A DNA stretch of 64,000 bases from Gp6-AA40 sp035496255 (GTDB taxonomy: Bacteria > Acidobacteriota > Vicinamibacteria > Vicinamibacterales > UBA2999): positions 1 through 64,000 of the forward strand of contig DATJEU010000068.1 of the NCBI GenBank assembly GCA_035496255.1, in the 5' to 3' direction. The position numbers and the translations under genes are program-made. The notes beneath the pieces were generated by a model that saw only the letters and a list, made by a program, of their open reading frames with translations, searched no databases and was not told where the DNA came from. Below, in pieces: positions 40,681-49,077 of the stretch (position 1 is the stretch's first letter; the number at the start of each line of letters is the position of its first letter).

Positions 40681-43328
40681 ACGAGTCGGGCTTTGGCCAG
40701 GTGTGCAATCGCTTCGTGTTGCGTGCCGAGTCCCGCGCGCAGCACGCCGAGATCGCTGACGTCGAGGACGGTGAACGAGCCGGGTTGCACGCTCGCGAAC
40801 GCGCGTTTCGCCACTTCCAGGTGACGCATCATCACGGGCTGCGCGTCCGAATAGAACGAGATCGATTTCACGCCGAGGAGCGGCGGCAGGTACGAGAATC
40901 CGCCGTGGGTCCCGACGAATGCCCGCGCGCGGGCAACGACCCTGGTCTGCACGTCGAGATTCGCCCGCGGCGACATCACGTGGTCCAGGCGATGCACCCG
41001 GTGACGGTTCGTGACCGGCACGTCGAGATGATCGTCGAGCGGAAGCGGCGGGTTCAGCACGACGACGTCGGTGTGTTCGCTCAGTGCGGCGACGAGCTCG
41101 CTGACGAACTGGCGATTGGCCTCGGTGTCGGGGAACGCCGCGTTGAAATGGAATCGTACCGCGACGAAGTCGTCAGGCAGCGCGCCCGCCAGGTCGCTGG
41201 TGTTGATGGCCGGCAGGCGTTGCCACCTGGTGAACTCGTCGACCAGCGCGATCGGCGAGCGGCTTTGCCAGAAGCTGTGGAACAGCCGGTACATCTGCAT
41301 CGGGTGCAGGACGTCGGTCTGGCCCAGCCGCAGCGTCTGCCGCGTCAGCTTGATCGTCTCCCGATCGAACTCGGTCATCGTCCGCGGCTTCGTCCGGCCG
41401 TCGGTGATGCGCTGTTCGCTTTTCTCGCGGAACTGTTCCGGCGTGAGGTGATCGAACAGGTCGAGGTACCGGCGGCCAAGATCGCCATACCAGAGGCCGG
41501 CGCCGCCGCGTGAGACGATCACGAGACGCGAGGGATCGATCTGTCGCGTCGTCTGCACCCAGCGTACGAAGGGGATCCAGTAGAGAAGCTCGTAGCCAAC
41601 CTCGCTGACCCAGGGCCCGACGATGATCGGTCGATCGTGACGCGCGATGCGCGCGCTGATGCGGCGAACCGCCACGGCTTCCTCGGTCGGCGCATTCGCG
41701 GCCGAGAGACGCGCGATGGCGTGCGGCAGCAGGTGCTCCTTGACCACCGTGCGCACGGCGCGCAACCGGAAGAGACCGTCGGCGATCACCATCAACAGCT
41801 TGACGAAGCTGCCGGCGACGGTGACCGGCCGCAGTTGCCGTCGCCGTTTTCGCGTGAACCGGCCGAACCGCCGTGCCACCACCATCAGTCCGCCGACTGG
41901 AATGAGCAGCGCGCGAACCACGTAGGAGGTGAGCGACAAGCGGCGCGGCGCCGGCGCCGGAGTGGTCGCGAAACGTTCGATGTCGTCGACGAACCGGGGC
42001 GTGGCGGCGACGTCGAGGCCGAACGGCCGCGTAAACGCGCGGACGAACCCCTGCACCCGCGCCGCCGTTCCTGGCGGGTCATCCAGTGCCTCGGCCAGCT
42101 GCCGCACGTGGGTATCGAAGTCGTCGGCCACTCGGAGCAGGCCTCCTCCCTCTGTCGTCAGGTAGCGGAAGTGCAGCGTGCCTTCCTGCGAGTGACGGTA
42201 CGCCGGCGTGCGGATCGAGAACACCGGCCGGCCGGCGATGCCGCATTCGATCTGCGCGCTGGTGTTGATGCCGACGGCCGCGGCGGCGTGGTACATCGAG
42301 TCGTAGAAATCGTTCTTCGACTCCGCGTCAACCGGACTGGCGCCGCCGCGCGGCCACACCGCGACGTCGTGCAGCGTCTGCGCGTCGAAGCGATGCCATG
42401 GTTGCCGGTTCTCCGGGTGCGGACGAATCAGAATGCCAGCCGTGCGCACGCGCGGATCCGGCGCCGAGCGGATCGCCGCAATCCACTGTTCGATGAACCC
42501 GACCTCGTCGGGCGCGATGAATGGCGACGAACAGAGATACAGCAGGATCGGTGTTGCCGGGTCGAGACCGACGCGCGCGCAGAACGCGTCGCGCGTGCGG
42601 CTCGGCGTGCGCGCGAACCACTGGTCGTAGGCCATCGCGCCGGTGATGATCACGTTCTCAGGCCGCACGCCGTGCAGTTCGACGGCCTCGCGCTTCTGCG
42701 CCTCGTTCCAGACGAACACCTTGTCCGGCTGCACGCGGATCAACCCTTTGTTGGTCAGGTTGTCCCAGCTCAAAACCGGCAGGGCGCAGCGGATGCCGAG
42801 GCGCCGGGCGGCCTTGACGTAATCAACTTGATCGGAACCGATGTCGACGAGCGGCGTCACCAGCAGCACGTCGGGGCGCTGGGTTGTGACCAGATCCAGG
42901 CAGCCGCGATCGATCGGGACGGCGCGCTCGACGCCCAGCAGCGCCGTTGTCAGCAGACGATGTCCCGTGCGCGTTCGGAACAGCGGCCGCTCCGCGAGCC
43001 AGCACATGAACGCTGGCGCCTTGGAACGGGCACGTGCGGTGAGGCTGGTGACGCCCTCGTACTCAGGCGTCAGGTAGCGCAGGTAGTCGATGCTGTAACG
43101 CGCGCCGCGCGCCAGGCCGAGCCAGAACCGCCAGGGCATCTTGCGCTCGATTTCGCCGGCGGTGATGCGCGGATCCGACGTCAGCTCCCGCAGCAGGCGC
43201 GTGTCGCCTTCCTTGTCCTGCTTGGCGAAGACGAGATGAACACAATGATTCCGCTGCGCCAGCTCGCGGAGCGTCGAGGCGAAGTTCCGCAACGCACCGG
43301 TGTGGCGCATCGAAAACAGGATTCGCAT
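40677..43328 (-). CDS. Large two-domain surface-glycan enzyme (GT-B-like + GT61-like)
   Basis: An 883-aa protein. The first half (about 1-480) begins M-R-I-L-F-S-M-R-H-T-G-A-L-R and contains I-L-I-R-P-H-P-E-N and G-I-N-T-S-A-Q-I-E, features of GT-B glycosyltransferase and CDP-glycerol transferase families. A basic hydrophobic hinge (about 490-570) could touch the membrane. The second half (about 590-883) has W-V-S-E-V-G-Y-E-L-L-Y-W-I-P and V-G-T-H-G-G-F-S-Y, seen in glycosyltransferase-61-like capsule proteins. ATG 43328 is the family-like start; the frame back to 43619 is noise. It leads the run 43328-36798. Confidence 0.65.
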   Translation of the reverse strand: MRILFSMRHTGALRNFASTLRELAQRNHCVHLVFAKQDKEGDTRLLRELTSDPRITAGEIERKMPWRFWLGLARGARYSIDYLRYLTPEYEGVTSLTARARSKAPAFMCWLAERPLFRTRTGHRLLTTALLGVERAVPIDRGCLDLVTTQRPDVLLVTPLVDIGSDQVDYVKAARRLGIRCALPVLSWDNLTNKGLIRVQPDKVFVWNEAQKREAVELHGVRPENVIITGAMAYDQWFARTPSRTRDAFCARVGLDPATPILLYLCSSPFIAPDEVGFIEQWIAAIRSAPDPRVRTAGILIRPHPENRQPWHRFDAQTLHDVAVWPRGGASPVDAESKNDFYDSMYHAAAAVGINTSAQIECGIAGRPVFSIRTPAYRHSQEGTLHFRYLTTEGGGLLRVADDFDTHVRQLAEALDDPPGTAARVQGFVRAFTRPFGLDVAATPRFVDDIERFATTPAPAPRRLSLTSYVVRALLIPVGGLMVVARRFGRFTRKRRRQLRPVTVAGSFVKLLMVIADGLFRLRAVRTVVKEHLLPHAIARLSAANAPTEEAVAVRRISARIARHDRPIIVGPWVSEVGYELLYWIPFVRWVQTTRQIDPSRLVIVSRGGAGLWYGDLGRRYLDLFDHLTPEQFREKSEQRITDGRTKPRTMTEFDRETIKLTRQTLRLGQTDVLHPMQMYRLFHSFWQSRSPIALVDEFTRWQRLPAINTSDLAGALPDDFVAVRFHFNAAFPDTEANRQFVSELVAALSEHTDVVVLNPPLPLDDHLDVPVTNRHRVHRLDHVMSPRANLDVQTRVVARARAFVGTHGGFSYLPPLLGVKSISFYSDAQPVMMRHLEVAKRAFASVQPGSFTVLDVSDLGVLRAGLGTQHEAIAHLAKARLV

Positions 43329-43342
43329 GCGGTTGTTACATC

Positions 43343-44470
43343 TTACCGGGCGAGTAAAGCGGCGACCGCCTGTTCGTAGACGGCCGAGAGTGGATCGACG
43401 TCGGCCACCGCGACGTGCTCGTCGATCGCGTGAATCGAGCCGTTGAGCGGCCCGAATTCGACGACCGCGTCTGAGATCGCTGCCAGGAAACGTCCATCCG
43501 AGGTGCCGCCGCCGGTCGAGAGTGCCGGCGTCACGCGGGTGACCGCGTGGACCGTGTTCACCATCACGTCGACCAGGCCGCCGCGCGGCGACAGGAACGG
43601 CGCACCGGAAAGGTGCCACTCGAGGTCGTAGTCCACGCCGTGGCGATCGAGGGTCTCATGGACGCGCGCCCTGAGGCGGTCGCCGGTCCACTCGGTCGAG
43701 AAGCGGAAGTTGAACAGGACGCGCATCGATCCGGGAATCGTGTTGTTCGCACCCGTGCCGGCATGGAGGTCGGAGATCTGGAAGCTGGTCGGCGCGAAGT
43801 ATTCGTTGCCACGATCCCATTCGGTGGCCGCCAGCTCCGAGAGCGCCGGCAGGGCCGGCAGGATCGGGCTGCGACCGCGCTCCGGATACGCGATGTGGCA
43901 CTGCACGCCCTTCACCGTCAGGATGCCGTTGAGCGATCCGCGGCGTCCGTTCTTGACGGTGTCGCCGAATCGCTCACTCGACGTCGGTTCACCGACGATG
44001 CAGGCATCGATGTGCGTGCCGCGGGCCTGGAGCTCGGAGACGACCGCCCGGGTACCGTCGATGCCGGTGCCCTCCTCGTCGGTCGTCAGCAGAATCGCCA
44101 GCGTGCCTGGATGCGCAGGGCTGGTCTGCACGAAACGCTCGGCCGCCGTGATCATCGCCGCGACGGAGACCTTCATGTCGGCCGCGCCGCGTCCGTACAA
44201 GTTGCCATTGCGCTCGGTCGGCGTGAATGGATCGCTGGTCCAGCGATCGAGCGGCCCCGGTGGGACCACGTCGAGATGACCGGCCAGGCAGACCAGCGGC
44301 CGGCCGCTGCCGTGATGCGCCCACAGGTTCTGGACCGCCCCGCGATCGATCCGCTCGCACGTGAAGCCGGCGCTGGTCAGCCGCGCCGCGAGCAGTTCGA
44401 CGCTGCCCGCGCCGTCAGGCGTAAGCGAGCGGCAGGCGATGAGCTGCTTCGCGAGCGAAAGGGTCGTCAC
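43343..44470 (-). CDS. dapE: Succinyl-diaminopimelate desuccinylase
   Basis: A 375-aa M20 metallopeptidase-fold enzyme. The first zinc motif is L-A-G-H-L-D-V-V-P-P-G (about 63-73), followed by G-R-G-A-A-D-M-K, then T-T-D-E-E-G (catalytic Glu), V-G-E-P-T and a late S-I-H-A-I-D-E-H. It hydrolyses N-succinyl-L,L-diaminopimelate to L,L-DAP and succinate, a late step of lysine and meso-DAP synthesis. The neighbours dapD and dapC on the same strand complete the succinylase branch. Confidence 0.92.
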   Translation of the reverse strand: MTTLSLAKQLIACRSLTPDGAGSVELLAARLTSAGFTCERIDRGAVQNLWAHHGSGRPLVCLAGHLDVVPPGPLDRWTSDPFTPTERNGNLYGRGAADMKVSVAAMITAAERFVQTSPAHPGTLAILLTTDEEGTGIDGTRAVVSELQARGTHIDACIVGEPTSSERFGDTVKNGRRGSLNGILTVKGVQCHIAYPERGRSPILPALPALSELAATEWDRGNEYFAPTSFQISDLHAGTGANNTIPGSMRVLFNFRFSTEWTGDRLRARVHETLDRHGVDYDLEWHLSGAPFLSPRGGLVDVMVNTVHAVTRVTPALSTGGGTSDGRFLAAISDAVVEFGPLNGSIHAIDEHVAVADVDPLSAVYEQAVAALLAR

Positions 44471-44477
44471 CGGACGA

Positions 44478-45344
44478 TCAGTCTCGCAACAGTTCGTTGA
44501 TCGACGTCTTGGAGCGTGTCGTCGCGTCGACGCGCTTCACGATCACCGCGCAGTACAGCGAGTACTTACCGTCGGCCGATGGCAGGCTGCCGGGAACGAC
44601 GACCGAGCCGGAGGGAACGCGGCCGTAATGGATTTCGCCGGTGGCGCGATCGTAAATCTTCGTGCTCTGACTGATGAACGTGCCCATGGCGAGGACCGAG
44701 TTCGCCTCGACGATCACGCCTTCCACCACTTCGGAGCGCGCGCCGATGAAGCAGTTGTCCTCGATGATCGTCGGGTTGGCCTGGAGCGGTTCGAGGACGC
44801 CGCCGATTCCGGCGCCACCGGAGAGGTGTACGTTCCTGCCGACCTGCGCGCACGACCCCACCGTGGCCCATGTATCGATCGTCGTGCCCTCGTCGACGTA
44901 GGCGCCGATGTTCACGTAGGACGGCATCAGGATGACGTTGCGTCCGATATAGCTCCCCGTGCGCACCAGCGCACCTGGCACGGCGCGGAAGCCGCCGTCG
45001 CGGAACTGTTCGTCACTGTAGCGCGCGAACTTCAACGGCACCTTGTCGAACCACCGTGTGAACACTGCGTGCGTCGCGCCGCCGCCCGCGTCCGGCACGA
45101 CGGTGTTGTCGCAGGCGCGGAAGTAGAGCAGCACGGCTTTCTTGATCCACTGGTTCGTGACCCAGGTGTCGCCGCGCTTCTCCGCCACCCGCAACCGGCC
45201 GGCGTTCAGGCCGGCGATGACGTCGTCGAGCGCCTGCTTCAGTGCGGCATCGACGCGGGCAGGCGAGATCTCGGCACGGCGTTCGAACGCCTCTTCGATC
45301 AACGCTTCGAGCGGGTGGGCGGACGTCACGATCTGATCAGCCAT
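44478..45344 (-). CDS. dapD: Tetrahydrodipicolinate N-succinyltransferase
   Basis: A 288-aa left-handed beta-helix acyltransferase. Hexapeptide repeats are visible as I-G-R-N-V-I-L-M-P, V-N-I-G-A-Y-V-D-E-G and C-F-I-G-A-R-S-E-V, following the helical N-terminal domain. It transfers succinyl from succinyl-CoA to tetrahydrodipicolinate. ATG 45344 shares one base with the dapC stop (TGATG), so translation is coupled. It lies 7 nt before dapE. Confidence 0.92.
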   Translation of the reverse strand: MADQIVTSAHPLEALIEEAFERRAEISPARVDAALKQALDDVIAGLNAGRLRVAEKRGDTWVTNQWIKKAVLLYFRACDNTVVPDAGGGATHAVFTRWFDKVPLKFARYSDEQFRDGGFRAVPGALVRTGSYIGRNVILMPSYVNIGAYVDEGTTIDTWATVGSCAQVGRNVHLSGGAGIGGVLEPLQANPTIIEDNCFIGARSEVVEGVIVEANSVLAMGTFISQSTKIYDRATGEIHYGRVPSGSVVVPGSLPSADGKYSLYCAVIVKRVDATTRSKTSINELLRD

Positions 45345-46531
45345 CAGCGGCAAAACTCCACGATGCGCCGGGCGGCCTCGGCGCAATCCTCCAGTTCCGG
45401 AACCAGCGCGATGCGCACGTATCCGCGGCCCGGGTTGACGCCGTGGGCCTCGCGCGCGAGATAGCGGCCCGGCAACACGGTGACGTGCGTTGCCCCAAAC
45501 AAGTCGCGGGCGAACGTCTCATCGTCGCCGCCCGGCACCCCGGCCCAGAGATAGAAGCTCGCGTCGGGTGCGCGCGTGTCGAGGACCGGTTCGAGCAGCG
45601 GTCGCACGGCGGCGAACTTGTCGCGGTATCGCGCGCGATTGTCGCGCACGTGGGCTTCGTCGCGCCACGCGGCGATGCTTGCCTGCTGCACCGTGATGCT
45701 CATCGCGCTCCCATGATATGTGCGGTAGAGCAGGAATCGCTGCACCAGCGCGGCGTCGCCGGCGATGCCGCCGGAGCGCAGTCCCGGCGCGTTCGACCGC
45801 TTCGACAAACTCGTGAACACCACGAGATTGCGGTAGTCGGTACGGCCAAGGCGCTGAGCGGCCTCGAGGCCGCCGATCGGTGGCGCCGTTTCGTCCGGAT
45901 AGATCTCCGAGTAGCACTCGTCCGACGCGATGACGAAGCCGTACCGATCGGCACGATCGAACAGCGCGCGCCAACCATCGAGGTCGAGCACCCTCCCGGT
46001 GGGATTTCCGGGCGAACACACGTACAGCAATTGCGTCCGCCGCCACTCGTCGTCGGTCAGCGAATCGAGGTTCGGATCGAAAGTGGTCCCGGCGGTCTGG
46101 TTCAGGAACACCGGCCTCGCGCCGGCGAGCAGGGCCGCCCCTTCATAGATCTGATAGAACGGGTTCGGACAGACGACCAGCGGCGACGGCTGCGTGCTGT
46201 CGATGGTGGCCTGGGCGAACGCGAAGAGCGCCTCGCGCGTGCCGTTGACCGGAAGCACCTGCGTCGCCGCGTCGAGGCTGCTCAAGCCGAATCGCCGCAC
46301 GAACCATGCGGCGAGCGCTTCACGCAGGACGTCGAGACCTGCCGTCGCCGGATACGTCGAGAGTCCACCGAGATTCGCACCGATCGCCGTACGAATCAGC
46401 TCTGGCGTCGCGTGTTGCGGCTCACCAATCGACAACCGGATCGGCGGCAGCGACGGCACCGGGACATCGCGCAGCAGCGCGCGCAGCCGCTCGAACGGGT
46501 ACGGCTGCAGCAGGTCGAGACGGGGATTCAT
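45344..46531 (-). CDS. dapC: Succinyldiaminopimelate transaminase
   Basis: A 395-aa fold-type I aminotransferase. L-S-I-G-E-P lies near the N-terminus, V-C-P-N-P-F-Y in the middle, C-S-P-G-N-P-T-G binds the substrate, and S-L-S-K-R-S-N-A-P-G carries the PLP lysine. This matches DapC. It converts N-succinyl-2-amino-6-oxopimelate to succinyl-DAP using glutamate. ATG 46531 is preferred: a TAGCAT -10 candidate (46539-46544) lies 7 nt upstream and the frame back to 46660 is noise. ATG 46540 is possible. Confidence 0.9.
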   Translation of the reverse strand: MNPRLDLLQPYPFERLRALLRDVPVPSLPPIRLSIGEPQHATPELIRTAIGANLGGLSTYPATAGLDVLREALAAWFVRRFGLSSLDAATQVLPVNGTREALFAFAQATIDSTQPSPLVVCPNPFYQIYEGAALLAGARPVFLNQTAGTTFDPNLDSLTDDEWRRTQLLYVCSPGNPTGRVLDLDGWRALFDRADRYGFVIASDECYSEIYPDETAPPIGGLEAAQRLGRTDYRNLVVFTSLSKRSNAPGLRSGGIAGDAALVQRFLLYRTYHGSAMSITVQQASIAAWRDEAHVRDNRARYRDKFAAVRPLLEPVLDTRAPDASFYLWAGVPGGDDETFARDLFGATHVTVLPGRYLAREAHGVNPGRGYVRIALVPELEDCAEAARRIVEFCR

Positions 46532-46538
46532 CACCGCC

Positions 46539-46544
46539 ATGCTA
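46539..46544 (-). promoter_or_regulatory. Possible leaderless -10 (TAGCAT) of the dap operon
   Basis: On the minus strand TAGCAT precedes ATG 46531 by 7 nt. No Shine-Dalgarno sequence is visible. Confidence 0.35.
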
Positions 46545-46700
46545 TCAAGCGAGGCCGTTCGGGCAGGCGCGAAGGGCGTGAGGCGGCGATGAAAGATCAT
46601 CACGAAGTCGCCATGGGCGCGAAGCCGCACGCCGGCGGCATCCGCTTCGCAGGAATTCAAGCGTCAACATCACGTCGATGTTCGCCACTTCTCCAACTGA

Positions 46701-46871
46701 GCGTTGGTCATTCCGGTCCATAAGACGCAGTTGCTGACATATCTTCGGCTGATGGAGTGCCCGGCGGGACTGTCGATCAACGCCAACGTCACCAGACTGA
46801 TGGATGGCGTCAGGCGCGTTCTGAACACGAAGCCATCGTCCGTGCCCGGCCAGGTAAGATGCCGCCGATGA
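46701..46871 (+). pseudogene. C-terminal remnant of a GxxExxY-family gene
   Basis: After an in-frame stop (46698-46700) the plus strand reads A-L-V-I-P-V-H-K-T-Q-L-L-T-Y-L-R-L, then G-L-S-I-N-A-N-V and D-G-V-R-R-V-L-N. This is the C-terminus of GxxExxY proteins, whose hallmark is Q-L-L-T-Y-L-R-L followed by G-L-L-I-N-F-N-V. The N-terminal GxxExxY part is absent and there is no start signal. The fragment's 3' end carries the TAAGAT promoter of the next gene and overlaps its start. The rest of the 336-nt spacer shows nothing. Confidence 0.65.
46855..46860 (+). promoter_or_regulatory. Leaderless -10 (TAAGAT) of the lectin-like gene
   Basis: TAAGAT is followed by 7 nt and ATG 46868. It lies inside the GxxExxY remnant. 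No ribosome-binding site is visible. Confidence 0.45.
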
Positions 46872-47443
46872 CACTGCTGCTCGTGGCAATGACCTTCTTC
46901 GTGACGTCCATCGGCCGCGGCTTCGGCGGCAACCTTGGCGGTCTTGCCGGCGCCGACGCGCATTGCCGGCGGCTCGCGACGGAAGCGGGGGAAGGGAATC
47001 ACACCTGGCATGCGTATCTGAGTGCGCCCGCGATCAACGGGCAGGCGGCGGTCAACGCCCGCGATCGGATCGGCCGCGGTCCGTGGGTCAACGCCGCCGG
47101 CATTGAGATTGCCGCCAACGTCGACGACCTTCACCGCGACGACAACCGCCTGACGCGAGAGACAGCGCTGACCCAGAAGGGCACGATGATCGCGCCGGGC
47201 CGGCACGACCTCCTGACCGGCTCGAATCCGGACGGCACGCTGTCGACCGAAGCGCCGGACACGACGTGTCGGGGCTGGACCAGCGGCACCACCGGTACCG
47301 CGATGCTCGGGCACGTCAATCGCAGCGGCGGCGGCCAGCGCGGCACGTCGTGGAACTCCGCGCACCTGTCGCGTGGCTGCAGCCAGGACGCGTTGCGCGC
47401 GTCGATGGGCGACGCACTCTTCTACTGCTTCGCGACAGACTGA
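46868..47443 (+). CDS. Secreted lectin-like protein
   Basis: A 191-aa protein with an N-terminal hydrophobic segment (L-L-L-V-A-M-T-F-F-V-T) and a compact C-type-lectin/endostatin-like module: G-N-L-G-G-L-A-G-A-D-A-H-C, then T-W-H-A-Y-L-S, A-R-D-R-I-G-R-G-P-W, D-L-L-T-G-S, and G-W-T-S-G before R-G-C-S-Q and L-Y-C-F-A. Four cysteines could form two disulfides. Bacterial homologues I recall carry the loose name lectin; the ligand is unknown. ATG 46859 is an alternative start. Confidence 0.68.
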   Translation: MTLLLVAMTFFVTSIGRGFGGNLGGLAGADAHCRRLATEAGEGNHTWHAYLSAPAINGQAAVNARDRIGRGPWVNAAGIEIAANVDDLHRDDNRLTRETALTQKGTMIAPGRHDLLTGSNPDGTLSTEAPDTTCRGWTSGTTGTAMLGHVNRSGGGQRGTSWNSAHLSRGCSQDALRASMGDALFYCFATD

Positions 47444-47480
47444 CGGGTTCGGGGTTCGCGGCTGCACGGGGTCTCGTTCT

Positions 47481-47539
47481 CCGGTTCACGGTGCACGCGT
47501 TCACAGGGGTTCGGGTTCATCGCCGTGAACCGGTAAAAT
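47481..47539 (+). promoter_or_regulatory. Inverted repeat abutting a -10 (TAAAAT)
   Basis: CCGGTTCACGG (47481-47491) and CCGTGAACCGG (47523-47533) form a perfect 11-bp inverted repeat whose right arm ends exactly at the TAAAAT -10 (47534-47539). The spacer between holds GGTTCGGG/GTTCA words. It could be an operator for the secreted protein at 47563 or a terminator of the lectin gene. Confidence 0.45.
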
Positions 47540-47562
47540 GCCGGCGTACGGAGAACTCATAA

Positions 47563-48405
47563 ATGCGATCACGTGTTCGACCCGTTCTGCTCGCGCTGGT
47601 TGCTGCGGTCGGCTTCGGTTCGGTGCCGGTTCTCGCCCAGTGGCTGAAGTATCCGACCGCCAATGTGCCGCACACGAAGGACGGCAAGGTGAACTACACG
47701 GCGCCGACGCCGCGGACCGCCGACGGTCACCCCGACTTCTCCGGCCTCTGGTTCAACGACAACCACGCGCCGTGCCCCGGCGACGAATTCCTGCAGTGCG
47801 GCATCGAGCTGCCGATGTCGCGCTACGGCTTCAACATCGGCGGTGCGGTGGATGGCGGCCTGCCGTACAAGCCGGAGACCCAGGCGCTGGTCCGCAAGCG
47901 GACGGCAGACCAGTCGAAGGACGACCCCCACGCACGGTGCATGCCCGACACCTTCCTGCGCAACTACGGCCTGCCTCACATGCAGAAGTGGATTCAGGTG
48001 CCGGGCGAGCTCGTGATGCTGAACGAGGACAATGCCGTCTATCGCCAGGTGTTCCTCGACAACCGTCCGTTGCCGCAGGATCCGACGCCGACCTGGATGG
48101 GGTATTCGTCAGCGAAGTGGGATGGCGACACGCTGGTCGTGACTGCCGCCGGCTTCCGCGACGACACGTGGCTGGACATGGGCGGCAACTTCATTACCGA
48201 CAAGGCAAAGATCACCGAGCGGATCACGCGCCCCGACTGGGGTCACATCCTGATCGAAGACACGGTTGACGATCCGAAGGCCTACACCAAGCCCTGGACC
48301 GCCCGCCTCAAGATGCGCATCGTCGTCGACACCGAGCTGGTGGACGAGCACTGCGTGGAGAACGAGAAGTCGTTCAATCGCATGCATGCCGAGCCGCAGA
48401 AATAG
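47563..48405 (+). CDS. Secreted hypothetical protein of an acidobacterial family
   Basis: A 280-aa exported protein with a signal peptide ending near V-L-A-Q. Conserved-looking blocks are G-H-P-D-F-S-G-L-W (near 62), H-A-R-C-M-P-D-T-F (near 127), P-G-E-L-V-M-L-N-E and a late W-D-G-D-T-L-V-V-T. The R-C-x-P block followed by a Tyr-rich stretch and W-x-Q-V-P is shared with the partial protein at 63512, so the two look like distant paralogues. The function is unknown. A GGAG lies 10 nt before the ATG. Confidence 0.72.
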   Translation: MRSRVRPVLLALVAAVGFGSVPVLAQWLKYPTANVPHTKDGKVNYTAPTPRTADGHPDFSGLWFNDNHAPCPGDEFLQCGIELPMSRYGFNIGGAVDGGLPYKPETQALVRKRTADQSKDDPHARCMPDTFLRNYGLPHMQKWIQVPGELVMLNEDNAVYRQVFLDNRPLPQDPTPTWMGYSSAKWDGDTLVVTAAGFRDDTWLDMGGNFITDKAKITERITRPDWGHILIEDTVDDPKAYTKPWTARLKMRIVVDTELVDEHCVENEKSFNRMHAEPQK

Positions 48406-48414
48406 AGAGGGATG

Positions 48415-48554
48415 TTCACGCTTCTGAGTTCTCAGTGCCCGGTTCGTGTTCGAGTTCGCTCTCGGATGGCGGCGATTTCGAGATTGCGAACCGCGAACCT
48501 CGAACCTCGAACCTCGAACCTCGAACCCGAACAGAGAACTCAGCACCCTGAAGT
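48415..48554. repeat. CGAACCT heptamer tandem array within a long inverted repeat
   Basis: Six 7-bp units CGAACC(G/T/C) run from 48487 to 48528. They lie in the right half of a larger inverted repeat: GTTCACGCTTC and TGAGTTCTC at the left, GAGAACTCA and GAAGTGTGAAC at the right (to about 48559). The unit sits between convergent genes (secreted hypothetical and MgtC) and could end both transcripts. Confidence 0.7.
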
Positions 48555-48563
48555 GTGAACGTC

Positions 48564-49055
48564 CTATTCCCTCGAATGATCGGGATGCCTGAAGAACCGC
48601 TCTTCGATCGGCGCGAGAATCACCAGCGTCAGCAGCACCATGCATGACGAGATCAGCGCGAGCAGCGGGAAGCCCGCGCCGGCCACCACACCGATCCCGG
48701 CGACGACCCAGATGGTGGCCGCGGTGGTCAGGCCGGTGACCTGGCCGCCGTTCTGGATGATCGAACCGGCACCGAGAAAGCCGATCCCGACAACCACCTG
48801 GGCCGCGATGCGCGTCAGGTCGACGCCGCTCGCTTCCTGAAAGAGCAGCGCTCCGACCGCCGTGTAGATCGCGGCGCCGACACAGATCAGGATGTTGGTG
48901 CGGAACCCGGCGGGCTTGTGTTTGACCTCGCGTTCGAGCCCCACCATCGCTCCACACAAGGCCGCAACACCGCACCGGAACAGGAACGGAAGGAGCACCG
49001 GACGGAGCTGATCGATCTGTTCGAGCAAGTGGACGTCCTGCATCGCGGTCATCAT
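48564..49055 (-). CDS. MgtC/SapB family membrane protein
   Basis: A 163-aa protein with four hydrophobic helices. The MgtC hallmark G-x-E-R-E lies in G-L-E-R-E-V-K-H-K-P-A-G-F-R-T near residue 40, followed by G-I-G-F-L-G-A-G-S-I near 92 and T-T-A-A-T-I-W. MgtC proteins influence membrane potential or Mg2+ stress growth; many homologues are uncharacterised. The C-terminal cytoplasmic ACT-like part of virulence MgtC is missing. ATG 49055 lies 8 nt after a TATAGA -10, so the message seems leaderless. Confidence 0.85.
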   Translation of the reverse strand: MMTAMQDVHLLEQIDQLRPVLLPFLFRCGVAALCGAMVGLEREVKHKPAGFRTNILICVGAAIYTAVGALLFQEASGVDLTRIAAQVVVGIGFLGAGSIIQNGGQVTGLTTAATIWVVAGIGVVAGAGFPLLALISSCMVLLTLVILAPIEERFFRHPDHSRE

Positions 49056-49063
49056 ACGTGCGG

Positions 49064-49071
49064 TCTATACT
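49064..49071. promoter_or_regulatory. Overlapping divergent -10 elements
   Basis: The 8-bp word TCTATACT reads as TATACT (49066-49071) on the plus strand, 6 nt before GTG 49078. On the minus strand it reads TATAGA (49069-49064), 8 nt before ATG 49055. Both genes would give leaderless mRNAs and polymerase could occupy only one direction at a time. No good -35 is seen on either side. Confidence 0.5.
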
Positions 49072-49077
49072 CCCGCC

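Noticed and set aside
41637..43379. A 580-codon plus-strand frame opposite the large glycan enzyme.
   Set aside because: No start signal, no motif, and a shadow-type amino-acid composition; the minus-strand gene has recognisable blocks.
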